DNA from: Diphasiastrum complanatum
Taxonomy: Eukaryota > Streptophyta > Lycopodiopsida > Lycopodiales > Lycopodiaceae
Length of the DNA stretch: 64,000 nucleotides
Direction of reading: 5' to 3'
Assembly: GCA_029204225.1 (NCBI GenBank)
Contig: MU832145.1
Span: 1-64,000 of the forward strand
Both the position numbers and the translations under genes were made by a program. The notes under the pieces are model-generated. The model saw only the letters and a list, made by a program, of their open reading frames with translations, had not been told where the DNA came from and searched no databases. Position 1 is the stretch's first letter. Each line of letters begins with the position of its first letter. Positions 1 through 11,499 of the stretch are shown here, in pieces.

Positions 1-179
1 ACCCAATCAATAGATGAAAAAACAGCAACTTGTAAAGTTGAAAATGAGCTGTTTTCTGCTGAAAAACCGCAAGATCTGAAGTGGTAGACATCTCATCTTG
101 AGGAGAGACTGAGATTATTAGTGACAATAAGCATAATCATTATTGAAAAGATTATCCTCCTTTTCAAATTGTGTAATCA

Positions 180-960
180 CAAAGTAATGGTTTGCAAGGT
201 GCTACTTGTATCGTTACCTTCTCTTTTTCCTTTGCAAGCCTCTATCCAACATTCTTTGATGTGATGCCCCAAACTTCTTGCAATAGTGGCACTTACCCTT
301 CTTCTTGGAGCCTTGATCTTGAGCTTCCTTAGATTTTTGATCACCTTTGGAAGTGTTGAAAGAAGGTTTCCCTTTTCCACTGCCTTTGCCTTTGCCTTTT
401 GCAAAGAAGCTTGATCTTCTTGTTCACCAAAGTTGATCCTTGTTTGCTCTCCTTGAAGAAGTAAGCCAACAAGTTTCGTCGAAGGAGATTTGTTGTTCCA
501 CCTAAGAGAAATTCTCAATGATGACACAAATGGAAGGTAAGAATTACGAAGAGAGTTTGAGAGTAATAGGTACAAAATTGTGAGTTCTCAATCACCTCAT
601 CAATACTAAGAAACTCCTCTCGAAGATCTTTGATCTTCGTCAAGTGGTTTGTAAGCAAATCACCTTCTTGCATCTGCAAGATAGAAAGTTGATTTCGAAG
701 ATATACCACTTTTGCCGCATTCTTTACTTGAAACATCTTGGCAAGAGTCTCCCAAGCACTGTTGGAAGTCTTGCATGATCTAATATGAGGAAGGATAGAT
801 CTCTTCGCTGATAATGCAATGACAGAAAGTGCTTGTGCATCTCGTCGATCCCACTTCTTTTGCTCATCGGAAGACAACCACCTCACTGCCAATGCCAGTT
901 TTGGTCACCGATACGGCCACCCTTAGAAGTCTACTGCTAAGGCATCAGCAAGGAATTCTG
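180..960 (-). pseudogene. Copia gag remnant (UBN2 type)
   Basis: On the minus strand the segment from about 900 to 580 encodes a Copia-type gag (UBN2 family), with the recognisable stretch AKVVYLRNQLSILQ followed by a helix containing LTNHLTKIKDLREEF. Downstream, around 310-235, is the gag zinc knuckle: CHYC lies in one frame and HHIKEC in the next, so a one-base slip at a G run breaks the knuckle. Further stops lie between the two blocks. No protease, integrase or RT is visible next to it, so this is an isolated decayed fragment. It lies upstream of the first visible IST1-like exon and could be inside an intron of that gene. Confidence 0.8.
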
Positions 961-1641
961 TCTTTATCAGGGAAACATGTTATACGCTAAAAATTTTCAA
1001 GTTGTCTCTCCTCCGGGAAGTCATGGCCAGTTTACAGTAAAGAGCATCTGATCTTTTGTTGGTTTTTTGTGGAATATGGCATGTGCTCCCTCATAACCCA
1101 AAACTACTTTCATTTGTTTTTCCAGATTTGAATAACCATTTTTCATATTATACCTGCCATCACCCTAGAAAAACACGGTGTGATTTTGATTATTTGCATT
1201 TCTTCCATTCACACATGAGTGCTGGTAGCACGCAAAATTTTTAAGAGAATTGAGGGCTTTGTTATAGCTAGTTTTAGTGTGCAAAACCAGATTGGTTGCT
1301 GTATCCTTGCATCAAGGAGACATAACTGAAGCCATTTTCACAGAAAGTGCATGATGTTTATGGTTTGGTTTTGGTGAACACTAAGATTCACAATATAGAA
1401 TCGCATATGATGTTTCTTTGATGGTTATAACTGATGCAAGATATCCCTATCATCAAGTTTTAATGACTTGATACTCTTTAACATTGTTGTTCTGATTGAT
1501 GTTTTTCTGATTGTCATAAACCCACAACCTTTTCCTAATACAATAGGTGGGGGGAAAAACACATTACGGCACTTCTGTGTCATGTTCTGGTTTGGAGTTA
1601 ATTGCATTACAGCACCTTCTGAATTGTGGTGCTGCTTACAG
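961..1641. other. Non-coding stretch upstream of first visible IST1-like exon
   Basis: I see no exon or repeat that I can name here. The segment ends in a T-rich tract and the acceptor TTACAG at 1636-1641, so at least its right part is intron. The N-terminal IST1 exons were looked for and not found; they probably lie left of the window. Confidence 0.5.
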
Positions 1642-4600
1642 ACAATGCCCTTTGGACTTGAAGGAATCAATTGCCAGTGTGATATTTGCTGCACCAAGGT
1701 GTGCAGATCTACCAGAGCTTCTAGAGGTTCGTGGTTTGTTTGGAGTCAAGTATGGGAAGGAGTTTATGGCAGCTGCGGCCGAATTACGCCCTGCTTGCGG
1801 TGTCAACAGAAAGGTATTTTAGTCCTGGTGCTTTTGCCGGATTTTGCAGGTTGGATGGTATCCTTGTGAAACGGAACTGAAGTAGACAACTGGATGATGT
1901 TATTCAGGATGAATGAATTCATATTCATGTTGATTAGAATTGCCTTGATAGTGTTATGATGTAGAACCAGCCTCTACTATGTAGTATGTACTCCGCCACA
2001 AAGCTGTTTGGTTGAAAGCACAATAATTACTACCCTTGTTGGTTCATAGACTGTTTATTCAAATTTTCTTTTATTTGTAGGTACTAGGTTCACATGCATC
2101 ACTGTTTGAAACTTGCTGTACAGATCATTGAGAAATTATCAGTACGTGCTCCATCTGGAGAGACAAAGCTCAAATTGCTGAAAGAAATAGCTGCAGAGCA
2201 CAATGTGGAATGGGATCCATCAGATTCAGAGTCCGAACTCCTCAAACCTGCTGAAGATTTACTTGTATGTCAAGAGTTTGGACTTGATGCTTTTTGGGGT
2301 TTACAACCTGCAGCCAATTCTTACCTAGCTTTCACATCTGATTCATTTATGGGTTTGGCTGTGTTGACATTCTAGAAGCATAGACTATCAAACTGAAGTT
2401 TGCGATCTTGAGTAGCAGCAGTATTAGGAATCGTGATAGCAGATACTTTGTCTCTCATATGTATGTCTACCATGTATGTAGAATATGAATAATTGAAAAC
2501 TGCTGGGTGAAACTTTGTTTGCTTGATTGTGCATAAAATTTTAATGAAATGGAGTGCTAGCAGCTGCCTCTTCTATACATACTTTGCTTCACAAAGGCAA
2601 CTGATCTTTGAAAGTTTTTCTTTTGTGTAACATGGAAACTTTTCCCGCCTTGCATACATGTCTTGTATGGAACGCATTCAGAACCAGCCTGTTTTGTACT
2701 TTATGGATCTATGTGAAAAATACAAAAAACAATAGTTGCAATGACTTTTATAGGGTTTTGGTCTTTGGGTATGTGTGTGCACGACGCAGATAGCAATATG
2801 GTGATGAACTTCAGTGTAGCTGTGCAATCCGCACACTGATCTAAATTTCATAAGCTAAAAACTGAAAAAATGAAAGACATAACTAATAACTCGCAAAGGC
2901 TCCTTGGAAATTGGCAGCAGAAGATTTATAGCCTCCAAAAAGTGAATTTTCTATCAAATGAAAAGTGTTATGACTCACAGGCAATTACCTTCTATGGGCA
3001 ATGCATGGCCGTGCCACCTCTACATCTAAAATTCACAACAACATTGCTCCTCATCTGACAGTGTCTCCAGATTGCAGTATAGATGTGGGTTGTAATTTTG
3101 CACTCCTTTTGCGCCCAAAAATAATTTTTCCAATGTACCTTTTGGAAATTTTTTATGAAAAGAAAATAAATAAAAACTTATATTTCCATGGTGTCAGTTG
3201 GGAATGAGGTCGTTCCAAACACCATACCAAAAGAACCACGAGTCAGAGCCTTGTTTTTTTTATTTACTTAGGAATGCAAATGGAAAACATAATTGATATA
3301 TATGGTATGTTTCAAACTTAGTACGTATAAAACATGTTGCATCTGTACAGAAAAAAAAAAAAAGGGAATAGATCTTCAATACATTTATATATGAATTATG
3401 ATATATAATGTCTCATGCATGTCATTGCAGTGCTGCTCTTCAACAATTTAAGCATAACTGCCAAATGTCTAAAATTTGGCTTCCTGAAACAATTTGCAGA
3501 TTCAAATTGTTTGGAAATGGAGAGTTTTCACATTTTTTGTTCATTTTTATTAAAATGAAAAGTATAGATCAATCATTGAGTACTAGATGCTAGTTAACTA
3601 AACAAATCAATAGCTCTACCTGGATAAAAACATGTATTAAGTTATCAATAGTTAACATGTATGGTGTCTTTGGAGCCTAGCAGCTGGGACCCAACATACA
3701 TCAGAAAACACTAAATTTAGGCTACAAAAGGGCATTGGAAAGAGAACTACTGCCTTAACTAACAAAATGACAACTAAGAAGTGAGAGAGATATAGTCCAA
3801 GATTATATGGTACGGAGACCATTTAATTGGACAACTCCTCATTTCTCTAAACTCTGCTCTAACTCAGCCGAAACTACACTCTCAATAGTAGCTTTATGCT
3901 TGGTCTCAACAAAATGAATATTGCCATCTCTGTGGATCATTCGTTTGCCTGTATCTTTCGCTTCCTGGAGGGCTTTTTTCCGTTCCACAACTTGTACAAA
4001 AGTAAGGTCTTCATCTAGAAAGATCTTATTATCCTTTAGTTTAGACCGACATTGTAGCACCTCTCGCCTAGACTTTAACGAAGTGAAGCGTAATTCTTTT
4101 GATATTCCACTATGTTGTATAGCTTGTTGGTGTCTTCACACAGTAGAGGAATCAGATGAGTCAGATCATGCCTTGGAGTAGATGGAATCGATTCCTGACT
4201 GGGAATTGAGGGAAGAACAATATTAGGCTCAGTATGAGACAAAGAAGAAGATATAGGAATGGCATAAGGCAGATAAGATTGAGACACTAGAGCAGGTGTA
4301 GCTGGAGATGTAGATGTAGAAGGCTCTGACGAAGATGGTGCGATTTGAGATGATGCCTGCGATTCTGCAAGTGAGCAGGGAGTAAAGCTCCCCTGCTACC
4401 TACTTTTTTGTTATAGCCAGCGATCAGAAAAGCCTGAATTGCAGCAGCCAGTGATGAACCAGGATGAATGGACCAGCCAGCACAGATCGCGCCCACTGGA
4501 GATGTTCCCGCTGGAGGCAGGTTCCACTAGAGGCAGGCTAGCCATCGCACTGATCCATTGAAGTCCGCTGGCTGGAGGCCAGATCACTGCAGCTAGAAGC

Positions 4601-4683
4601 AGCTGGAGAAAAGTCGCTATGTCTGGAGAGAAGCTGGAGCAGGCGCTGGACTGGATCGCTGGAGCGCCATCAGCTAGAGCGCC

Positions 4684-4757
<74 letters not shown>

Positions 4758-7700
4758 TTTAGTGTACTTAAAGGTACATGAGACTAAAAGAATACATTTC
4801 AAGTGTGTTTCATGATATGGGAGCTTATAATGTCTCCGAAGTCAAGATTGAACCTAAACTCATAGTTATTATAGTAGTGCAAAAACTATGTGATTAAGCA
4901 ACAATGCTATCTTATAACTTTACCCAACTAAAGAGAATGGGAATTATGAAGCTGTATCCCATGTGGTGTGTATGACAAGGTGGGTCACTGTGATGTGCAT
5001 GAGTAGATTTGTGGTACAATGTACTTGAGGTCTCATAGGCTATCAGCTCTATCTTTGGTAGTAGTGTCTGAAAGGGATGGTTGCCTCATCTTCTGATTCT
5101 AACTTTGCATCGACATCAATTCAACGATGGCACTTGAAGAAATAAGGTGTAACATGAGTCTGTATCTAGTCTCCATTACTGGTTGTGTGGCATGCTTTGC
5201 TTCTCAAGCAAAAGAAATCTTGTATCATCATGACAAATAATCTCTAATCCTCATACGATATGAAGGAGTGTACTATAATTGGCTTTTTCCAAAAGAGACA
5301 GTGATATCTCCCCCCGATCACATAGTTTATCGAGTAGTGGAAGTTAAAACGCTCCATTGTCTCAAAACTCTCCCATGGTATATAAATTGCTAGACCCTAT
5401 CCACCTCTGGAAACAACTGTTCTCCACCTGTAGCTAATATGAGGAAACATGGAGTTTTTTTCAAGTTTTTACTAAAGACTATGTGACAAAGTCTGAACTC
5501 ACGTCTTGTGGTAAGATCAAATATCTAGCAACTTATATTTCCAAAAGAATGTGGCTATATGAGCTAATGACTACGTGACAAGTCCGAATTCACGTCAAAA
5601 TCTCTAATTCTCGTATGATATGGAGTGTACTGTAATTGGCTTTTTCCAAAAGAGATGCTGATTTCTCCCCCGATCTCATAGTTTATCGAGTAGTGGAAGA
5701 TGAAACGCTCCATTGTCTTAAAACTCTCCCATGGTAAATAATTGCTAGACCCTAACCGTTCTCCACCTGTAGCTAATATGAGGAAACATGGAGTTGTTTT
5801 AGATTAAACTAAAGATTATGTGACAAAGATGTCTTGTGGTAAGATGAGATATCTAGCAAATTATATTTCCAAAAAAATGTGGCTTGTAGATATCTAGCTT
5901 GACCCCTGAAAGGTCAAGCTAGATATTTTGCTAATCCTGTAGTCAATTCTAGATCTCTCGTGGAGAGATTCCTATTGAGTGAGTAGGGATGTTGGGGCCA
6001 ATCTTGCAGGGATATTTCAAAGCCTTGAGGTTGGAGCTTTTAGAATTCCACATTTTACACTGGTGCCTTTGGTCACCCAATTTAGTATAATGTTTTTTAG
6101 AAATCAGTGACCGAACCAATTTGATGCTATATGTCATTCAAGAATGCAACCCCTGTTAGAAGTACTGCACCTTACTGTCGAAATATCTTCGATTAAAAGA
6201 TTTTGTGCTGCCTTCATCACAAGCTTCTAATGTCAAAATTTAACCAATGTTTATGAATTTTATTAATGTTTTCACTGCGGTGATGCTATCTCCTTGTTAC
6301 CCTGATAAGCTCCCTTGGAAATCGCATGAAAGTTGTTATTTAATATTCCTGAGTAGAAGATATTGTATTGGTCTTTTAATCAATGGATCCGCTTGTGTGA
6401 AAATACTTCTGAAATCATGTAGCAAACAGTTTTTTGCAAGTCCTCAGCAGCTTCTGGTAGATAACATTTTGATTTTGTGAAATGCAATTGTATCAAATCC
6501 TATTGCAGTTGTCATATAAAGATGTTCGTCTGCAGGATGGACCCAGTCAGTTTATGGCCTCAAGAGTCTCACTGCCAGCATCCGCTAAGGAAGAAACATA
6601 CACTCAAGAAGAGCAAACTTCTGTTAAGGCTGAGGGAGATTTTATGGAAGTCACTCCTAAACCAGCTACAGTTCCAGTCCAGTCTGCCACCGGGCTATCT
6701 CCTGCTCTAAAGCCATCTTTTAATCTACCCCACTATAATGACGAGGCAAAGCAGTTTGTCCCTTTTGTACTTACCGTACCAGGACAGCTTCCATTTGCAG
6801 GTAGACGTGATTCACCTCCTAAACCTGCACCAATCTTGCCAAATATTTCTCCTGATGAAGATTTTTCTCGAAGTGTACATCAAGGAAATATTTTGTCTCC
6901 ATCTGTAGAATCAAGTATAGATGATCCATATTCCAGAGCTAGAAGCACAGTCAAAATGGACTATAATACTACTACTACTCAAACTCAAATACCTAGAAAT
7001 AATCAAGGGCGTAGTGCAGCATCTCCTGTGGATAGAGAAAGGGATGTTTCATCCAGATCCAATAAAGGGGTACAAGGGGAGTATTCTGATATAGCTTCTG
7101 CTGCACAAGCTGCTGCCGAATCTGCTGAACTTGCTGCTGCAGCTGCCAGGTCGGCTGCCAGTCTGGCCAAGGGTGATGAACCTTCAAAGTCAGGGGTTGT
7201 TGAGAAGGTCGTCAACCCTACAAGTGATAGTAGTTCAGATGCTGAGGATGATGACTATATAGTGAATCCATACTCTTTGTCAAATGAAAAATCTGGTGGA
7301 TATGATAATGACATTAAAAGTTCCATGCTGAAGGATAATGTCTCTGCAGCTACAAAACCACTTTTTGATGATAATGATGACTATGATGGACCTGATGTAC
7401 TGGAAGCTAAGGTTCTCAGGAAAACAAGGGCTGGGAGGCAAAAATCATTGGGAGGTTGGAGCTCCAACAAAAGCAGTGAGTTGTTTAATGAAGCTCCAAG
7501 GAGTCAGTCTCACACGATCAAGTTTCCATCCCAACCTGATTTGCCTGCTCAATATGATGATACGTTTGACTTCCATTCAGAGAAAGAACAGGTACCAGAA
7601 GAAAGCACCACTGAAGAACCCAAGCTAAATTTGAGTTTTTTTTCTGGCAAGCGGGGAATACATTCTCTGGATGATGCTGATGAAACACCTGATTATGGGC

Positions 7701-8212
7701 CCACTGAGTTTCAATCAAAAGGCAAGTCATTTCCTGTTGACTATCGCAGAACGACTAAGACAAAGCCGCCATCAAATCTTGAAGATGTAGGTGACGAAGA
7801 GAAAAACATTGTGGGCGAATCTTCTCCATACATGTCAAGCAATGTTGCCTTCCACTCAAAGCATTCTGGTAGTAGCACATTCGTAACAAGTTCACAGGCT
7901 GATCATCCATCTTATGATTCTCCCTCTGGCCTTCTGCCTTCCCATTTTGATGACTCACCTGCTGATATCAAGACCTTTACAGGTCTTTCTGGAGATTCAC
8001 AGGGTTCCTTTTCAAGTACAGTCTCACAGCCTCCAAGACGCCCACCTCCTGAAGTTCCACAGTCAAGCGAGCAGGACTCCTTGCCACGACAAGAATCTGG
8101 AGGTGGCCTGTCTTCTCGATCTTCATCTGGAACCATATCCATACATCCCAAGCTACCTGATTATGATGATTTGGCGGCTCGATTTTCAGCAATGAAGTCT
8201 AGTAGGAGCTAA
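1642..8212 (+). CDS. IST1-like protein (ESCRT-III/Vps4 regulator), 3' part of gene
   Basis: Three exons join in frame: 1642-1813, 2124-2264 and 6536-8212 (stop TAA). The first two encode the second half of the Ist1 helical domain, with QCPLDLKESIASVIFAAPRC, KYGKEFMAAAAELRP, GVNRK, then LSVRAPSGETKLKLLKEIA and ending in AEDLL. The last exon, 558 codons, is the low-complexity tail typical of long plant IST1-like proteins. It begins DGPSQF, has an Ala-rich run around 7090-7170 (AAQAAAESAELAAAAARSAA) and ends LAARFSAMKSSRS. IST1 proteins bind ESCRT-III and regulate the Vps4 ATPase in multivesicular body sorting. All junctions are GT-AG and phase-compatible. The N-terminal exons (about 110 residues) are missing, and the visible part shows no stops or frameshifts. 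The 4.27-kb intron holds TE remnants. Confidence 0.9.
3839..4685 (-). pseudogene. LINE ORF1 remnant inside IST1-like intron
   Basis: The minus-strand ORF at 4060-3839 contains KIFLDEDLTFVQVVERKK followed by KDTGKRMIHRDGNIHF. This aligns with the C-terminal domain of the intact LINE ORF1 at 33.2-34.1 kb (FIYMDDDLTNTQWLARKK, KEKGQRVVFIDGKPRFF). Upstream on the minus strand (4680-4290) is GC-rich leader-like sequence, then Ser/Pro-rich coding remnants, so the middle (coiled coil and RRM-like part) is deleted. Just beyond its 5' end is the (GA)35 tract, which is (CT)n on the strand of the element: the same arrangement as the intact LINE. It is a related but different subfamily. Confidence 0.7.
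4686..4755. repeat. (GA)35 microsatellite
   Basis: An uninterrupted 70-bp GA dinucleotide tract. It lies at the 5' end of the antisense LINE ORF1 remnant and reads (CT)n on the LINE strand. Confidence 0.98.
5235..5885 (+). repeat. Two-copy direct tandem repeat in IST1-like intron
   Basis: Copy 1 (about 5235-5555) and copy 2 (about 5597-5885) share long near-identical blocks. Examples are TTGGCTTTTTCCAAAAGAGA, CATAGTTTATCGAGTAGTGG, CGCTCCATTGTCT and GCTAATATGAGGAAACATGG. Both end in a block with TATATTTCCAAAA and AATGTGGCT. The copies differ by small indels and substitutions, so the duplication is not recent. No coding content is seen. Confidence 0.9.
5890..5926. repeat. Perfect 15-bp inverted repeat (hairpin)
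   Basis: ATATCTAGCTTGACC at 5890-5904 and its exact reverse complement at 5912-5926 are separated by 7 bp. It sits directly at the end of the second copy of the tandem repeat, inside the IST1-like intron. Confidence 0.9.
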
Positions 8213-10290
8213 TGTCTATACTAAGGTTGATGGTTTTTTAATCAGTGATGTCATAAGAAAATATTTGATGCAGTTGTATTTGGAAATTGGTCTTTCTGAT
8301 TTTCAATGTGTGAGACCTATGGAAGGTTATTAAGATTTCCTTAATAGTAGCAATAAAGGTACAGTTACACAATGTATCAGCTATTTATTATAGCAACAAG
8401 GGCTTGACTTTGCAAGCTACTGCAAGGGATTTCCCTATACACATCTACAATCACAAAATCTGGAAACCTAGCATGTTGAAGCAAACCACTTAGGTGTTAG
8501 GCCTTAGTTTTCAATGTTGTGTGAATGTGAATTCATCCTTGATTAGATTTTCGTTGAAATAGTCGATTTAACCATTTCTCAATGCTGCATGTGGTATAAA
8601 AGAATGAAATACTCCAGATTTAACATCAAAAACTGGTGCAGTTGTAATATCATGTCAAAATTGTAAAAGATTCAATCCATGTGCTGACATTAAAAGTAGA
8701 ACTGCAATGCGCCAAAATTGTGATAGAAGATGATGCCCAAAACCTTATCACAATGCATACTTTTTAAAACAAAAGGTCATGTCACCTCTAGATCAAGTTT
8801 GTGACAGTTCTATTCAAAGCCCTTCTTGTTTTAACTATTGAGCTCTAAAAGGTTAAATCGATGGAAGGAATAAGATATCTTTGGTAGAGATGACTTGACA
8901 TAGGATTCTGTTTTGCTAAAAAAGGCTTTTGTATGTGAACCTTAGTTAATGTCTTTTCTTTTTGGGAGTTTATAAGGATACTGTATTTCAAAGTAAGATA
9001 AGCTTTCCTTCTCATAACAATAGCATTGACTAGGTGATGGCGTAAGACTTTGGGGTTGCATGCTACCCCTTGCATTGACTACTTGATGGCCTAAGACTTT
9101 GGGGTTGGACTCCATAGGGTTTGAAATTGCACGTCAAGTTTGTTATGTCAAGCATTGTCCTAAACATAACATCATTGTGTAGTTGCAATCTATTTATAAG
9201 TTGGTGCTTGTTATCTTTTTCTTTTTCTTGCCATGGTTTTCACCCAAGGTAGTGCAGGTTCTGTGCGGCGGTACAATTCGTAACTGATGCTATGAATTGA
9301 TGGGATTGTAAGTGATAATCATTGCCTAAGATTTCACGTCTTTGTATTCTTGATGATTGAGACTTTCAAGCTTTTGAGTTTTGTTTGTTGCTCTAGTCAT
9401 TTATGAACACACAAGAATCCTAATATCATATTAATACCTTTGTAAAATGAAGTTGGATTGATTTTTAGAAATAAAACTAGAAATATACTTCTAATTAAGT
9501 TTCAATCTCATTTTGGCTTCCTATTAGTACATTCGAAAATCAAGCCATAGCGTTGGAGTGTTTCGGAGTTTAATGCTCCAGAAATGAATATAGAACGCTT
9601 CTTATTTTTTTAGATTTATGTTTTGGAACCGATACATAAGACTTTTATTTGTTCATTTGATTACCTCGAATGAATTATTGTGTTCATAGCAAACTTTTGC
9701 TTCAAAACAATGCATACTGGCTAAGAATGATGAACCTGAAAGATTAACAATTGATTATTGGTTACTCTAAAGTCTGTAGTTTGCAATTTGTAGAAGTTGA
9801 CTTAGGCATTGTGTAACAATTTTATACCCAATCTTTGTATGAACTTTAGGTTTGCTACATGTATGATAGGATTGTGGCTACTATTATTCTTTAGTCCCCT
9901 TGGTTATTGTCCTTAAAGGGATCCCTCCAATGAATGATGAAAGCTGAGTATAAAGTATTATGGAGGGTATCGCAGGCAGAGGACATTTTGCCTGGTAAGG
10001 ATTTCCAGAATGTTTTAGGCAAGGTCCGGAGGGAAAAGCCGAACCGGGCAGAAAGTCCTCTGCTTGGTGCATTCCATTGCATAATGGGTACCTTGGCTTT
10101 TTTCACATGTACATTATGAAGCCTAATAAGTAGTTTGACTTTGACTTACCACTCTGGACGTGCCATGTGGCAGTTGTACGGACGCGCGGGGTAGAAAGCG
10201 AAGCACCTCCGTTTGGAAAAAAAGTCCATATATATTCTGCTTTTTAATCTGTTCAAAAAATGGGCATAACAGTCACAAGGTATCCATTAC
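8213..10290. other. Intergenic stretch, no gene seen
   Basis: AT-rich sequence downstream of the IST1-like gene. The only clear structure is a short direct repeat with a 49-bp period around 9023-9108 (GCATTGACTA, then TAAGACTTTGGGGTTG, twice). No protein similarity was recognised in any frame. Confidence 0.6.
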
Positions 10291-10299
10291 GCTTTAGGA

Positions 10300-10870
10300 A
10301 GGGTAGTAAAAGAGGTTGTTTGGTTGCGACAGTTGCTTGTAGAGATTGGACTTCAGCAAGGCTCTAGGGTGTCATCTACTCTAATAGCAAGAGTGGTATA
10401 CAATTTCTAAAAATCCTTATTTATCATGCTTGGACTATACACACAAAATTTAAGTATTACTTTGTATGTGAGCGTGTGCTAACAATGATTTAAGGTAGTG
10501 AATTAGACTGATGATCAGATAGCTAACGTCCTTACAAAACCCTTAAGGACAAATATGAAATGTTTAGAAATAGCCTTAATGTTTGTGACATTGAAAGTAA
10601 ACTTAAGCTTTAGGGAGAATGTTGAAATAAAAACTTAATTTCACGACGATGGCAAAATTCCATCAATAGAGTGCTTTAGAGACAATGTACACACGTTTAT
10701 GTGTTAGGTCCAATGTAGCCATGCATGTGTCACGTACTGGCACAGGTGTCGACTTGGTCCTATCAATTGCAGCCTTGTCATGTAGGACTGCCCCTTAGGT
10801 AACGGTATTGTATATATTTCAATTTGGTGTGGACAAATGTAATACAATATCATCCTTTCTTCTTAGTGAA
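10300..10870 (+). mobile_element. Copia RNase H end plus 3' LTR remnant
   Basis: The plus strand reads VVWLRQLLVEIGLQQ at about 10315, then stops. At about 10515 comes DDQIANVLTKPL, the highly conserved Copia RNase H tail (EDQIADxxTKPL in the family). A purine-rich tract (TTTAGGGAGAATG) follows, and then TGTTGAAAT at about 10619, a plausible LTR start. The far end of the LTR is not defined. Upstream gag-pol is absent, so this is a 5'-deleted remnant with several stops. Confidence 0.75.
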
Positions 10871-11499
10871 GTTTTGGTGCTTATCTAAGTATGTGTTGGC
10901 CAAATCAGTGCTTTGTTACTTCTCTGACAATCTGAACGTGTGGGTGAAGAGAGGATCACACATTAGTGTTTCTTTATCACCTAGGGCCCAAAGTACTATG
11001 AGTAAATGGCCCATAACTCTCCACACTCCTCATAAAGGCATTGTCTTTGATGCAAAACTCATATACTAAAGAAGATGTTGCAAAAATGTTTAAGGCGAAG
11101 TAGAAGCTAGATTCCCAGCCGATTCAAATCAAGTTGGTTTGAATTGCAGTTCAACTTGATTCAAACAAACTTCAAAGATTACAAAATCTAAGAGAAAACA
11201 AAGGCATTTAGGAAGTGACTACAATACAAGCATAACACATGCTTAAATTGTCCACTCTACCTTTGTATGATGTTTGGTCAACACATATTTGGTAGAGTAG
11301 ATAGTTGTAAATAGTGAACAATAAGACATTCAAGGTGAGGCATGAAACATGTTCAAGGGACATAGAATAGCATTGTTGATCGTAGAAGCACATAAGCGCA
11401 TTGACGGAAGAAGAGGAGAGTAGAGCCTATTAGAGACGATGTATTCATGCAATTGTTGGTATGGATTTGGTCTCTGGAAGATTGATTGGTTTGGCAAGA

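Noticed and set aside
9880-10120. Short frames on both strands around 9.9-10.1 kb as a gene or foldback element
   Set aside because: No domain; complementary words (GCAGAGGAC and GTCCTCTGC) are too short and imperfect to call a MITE.
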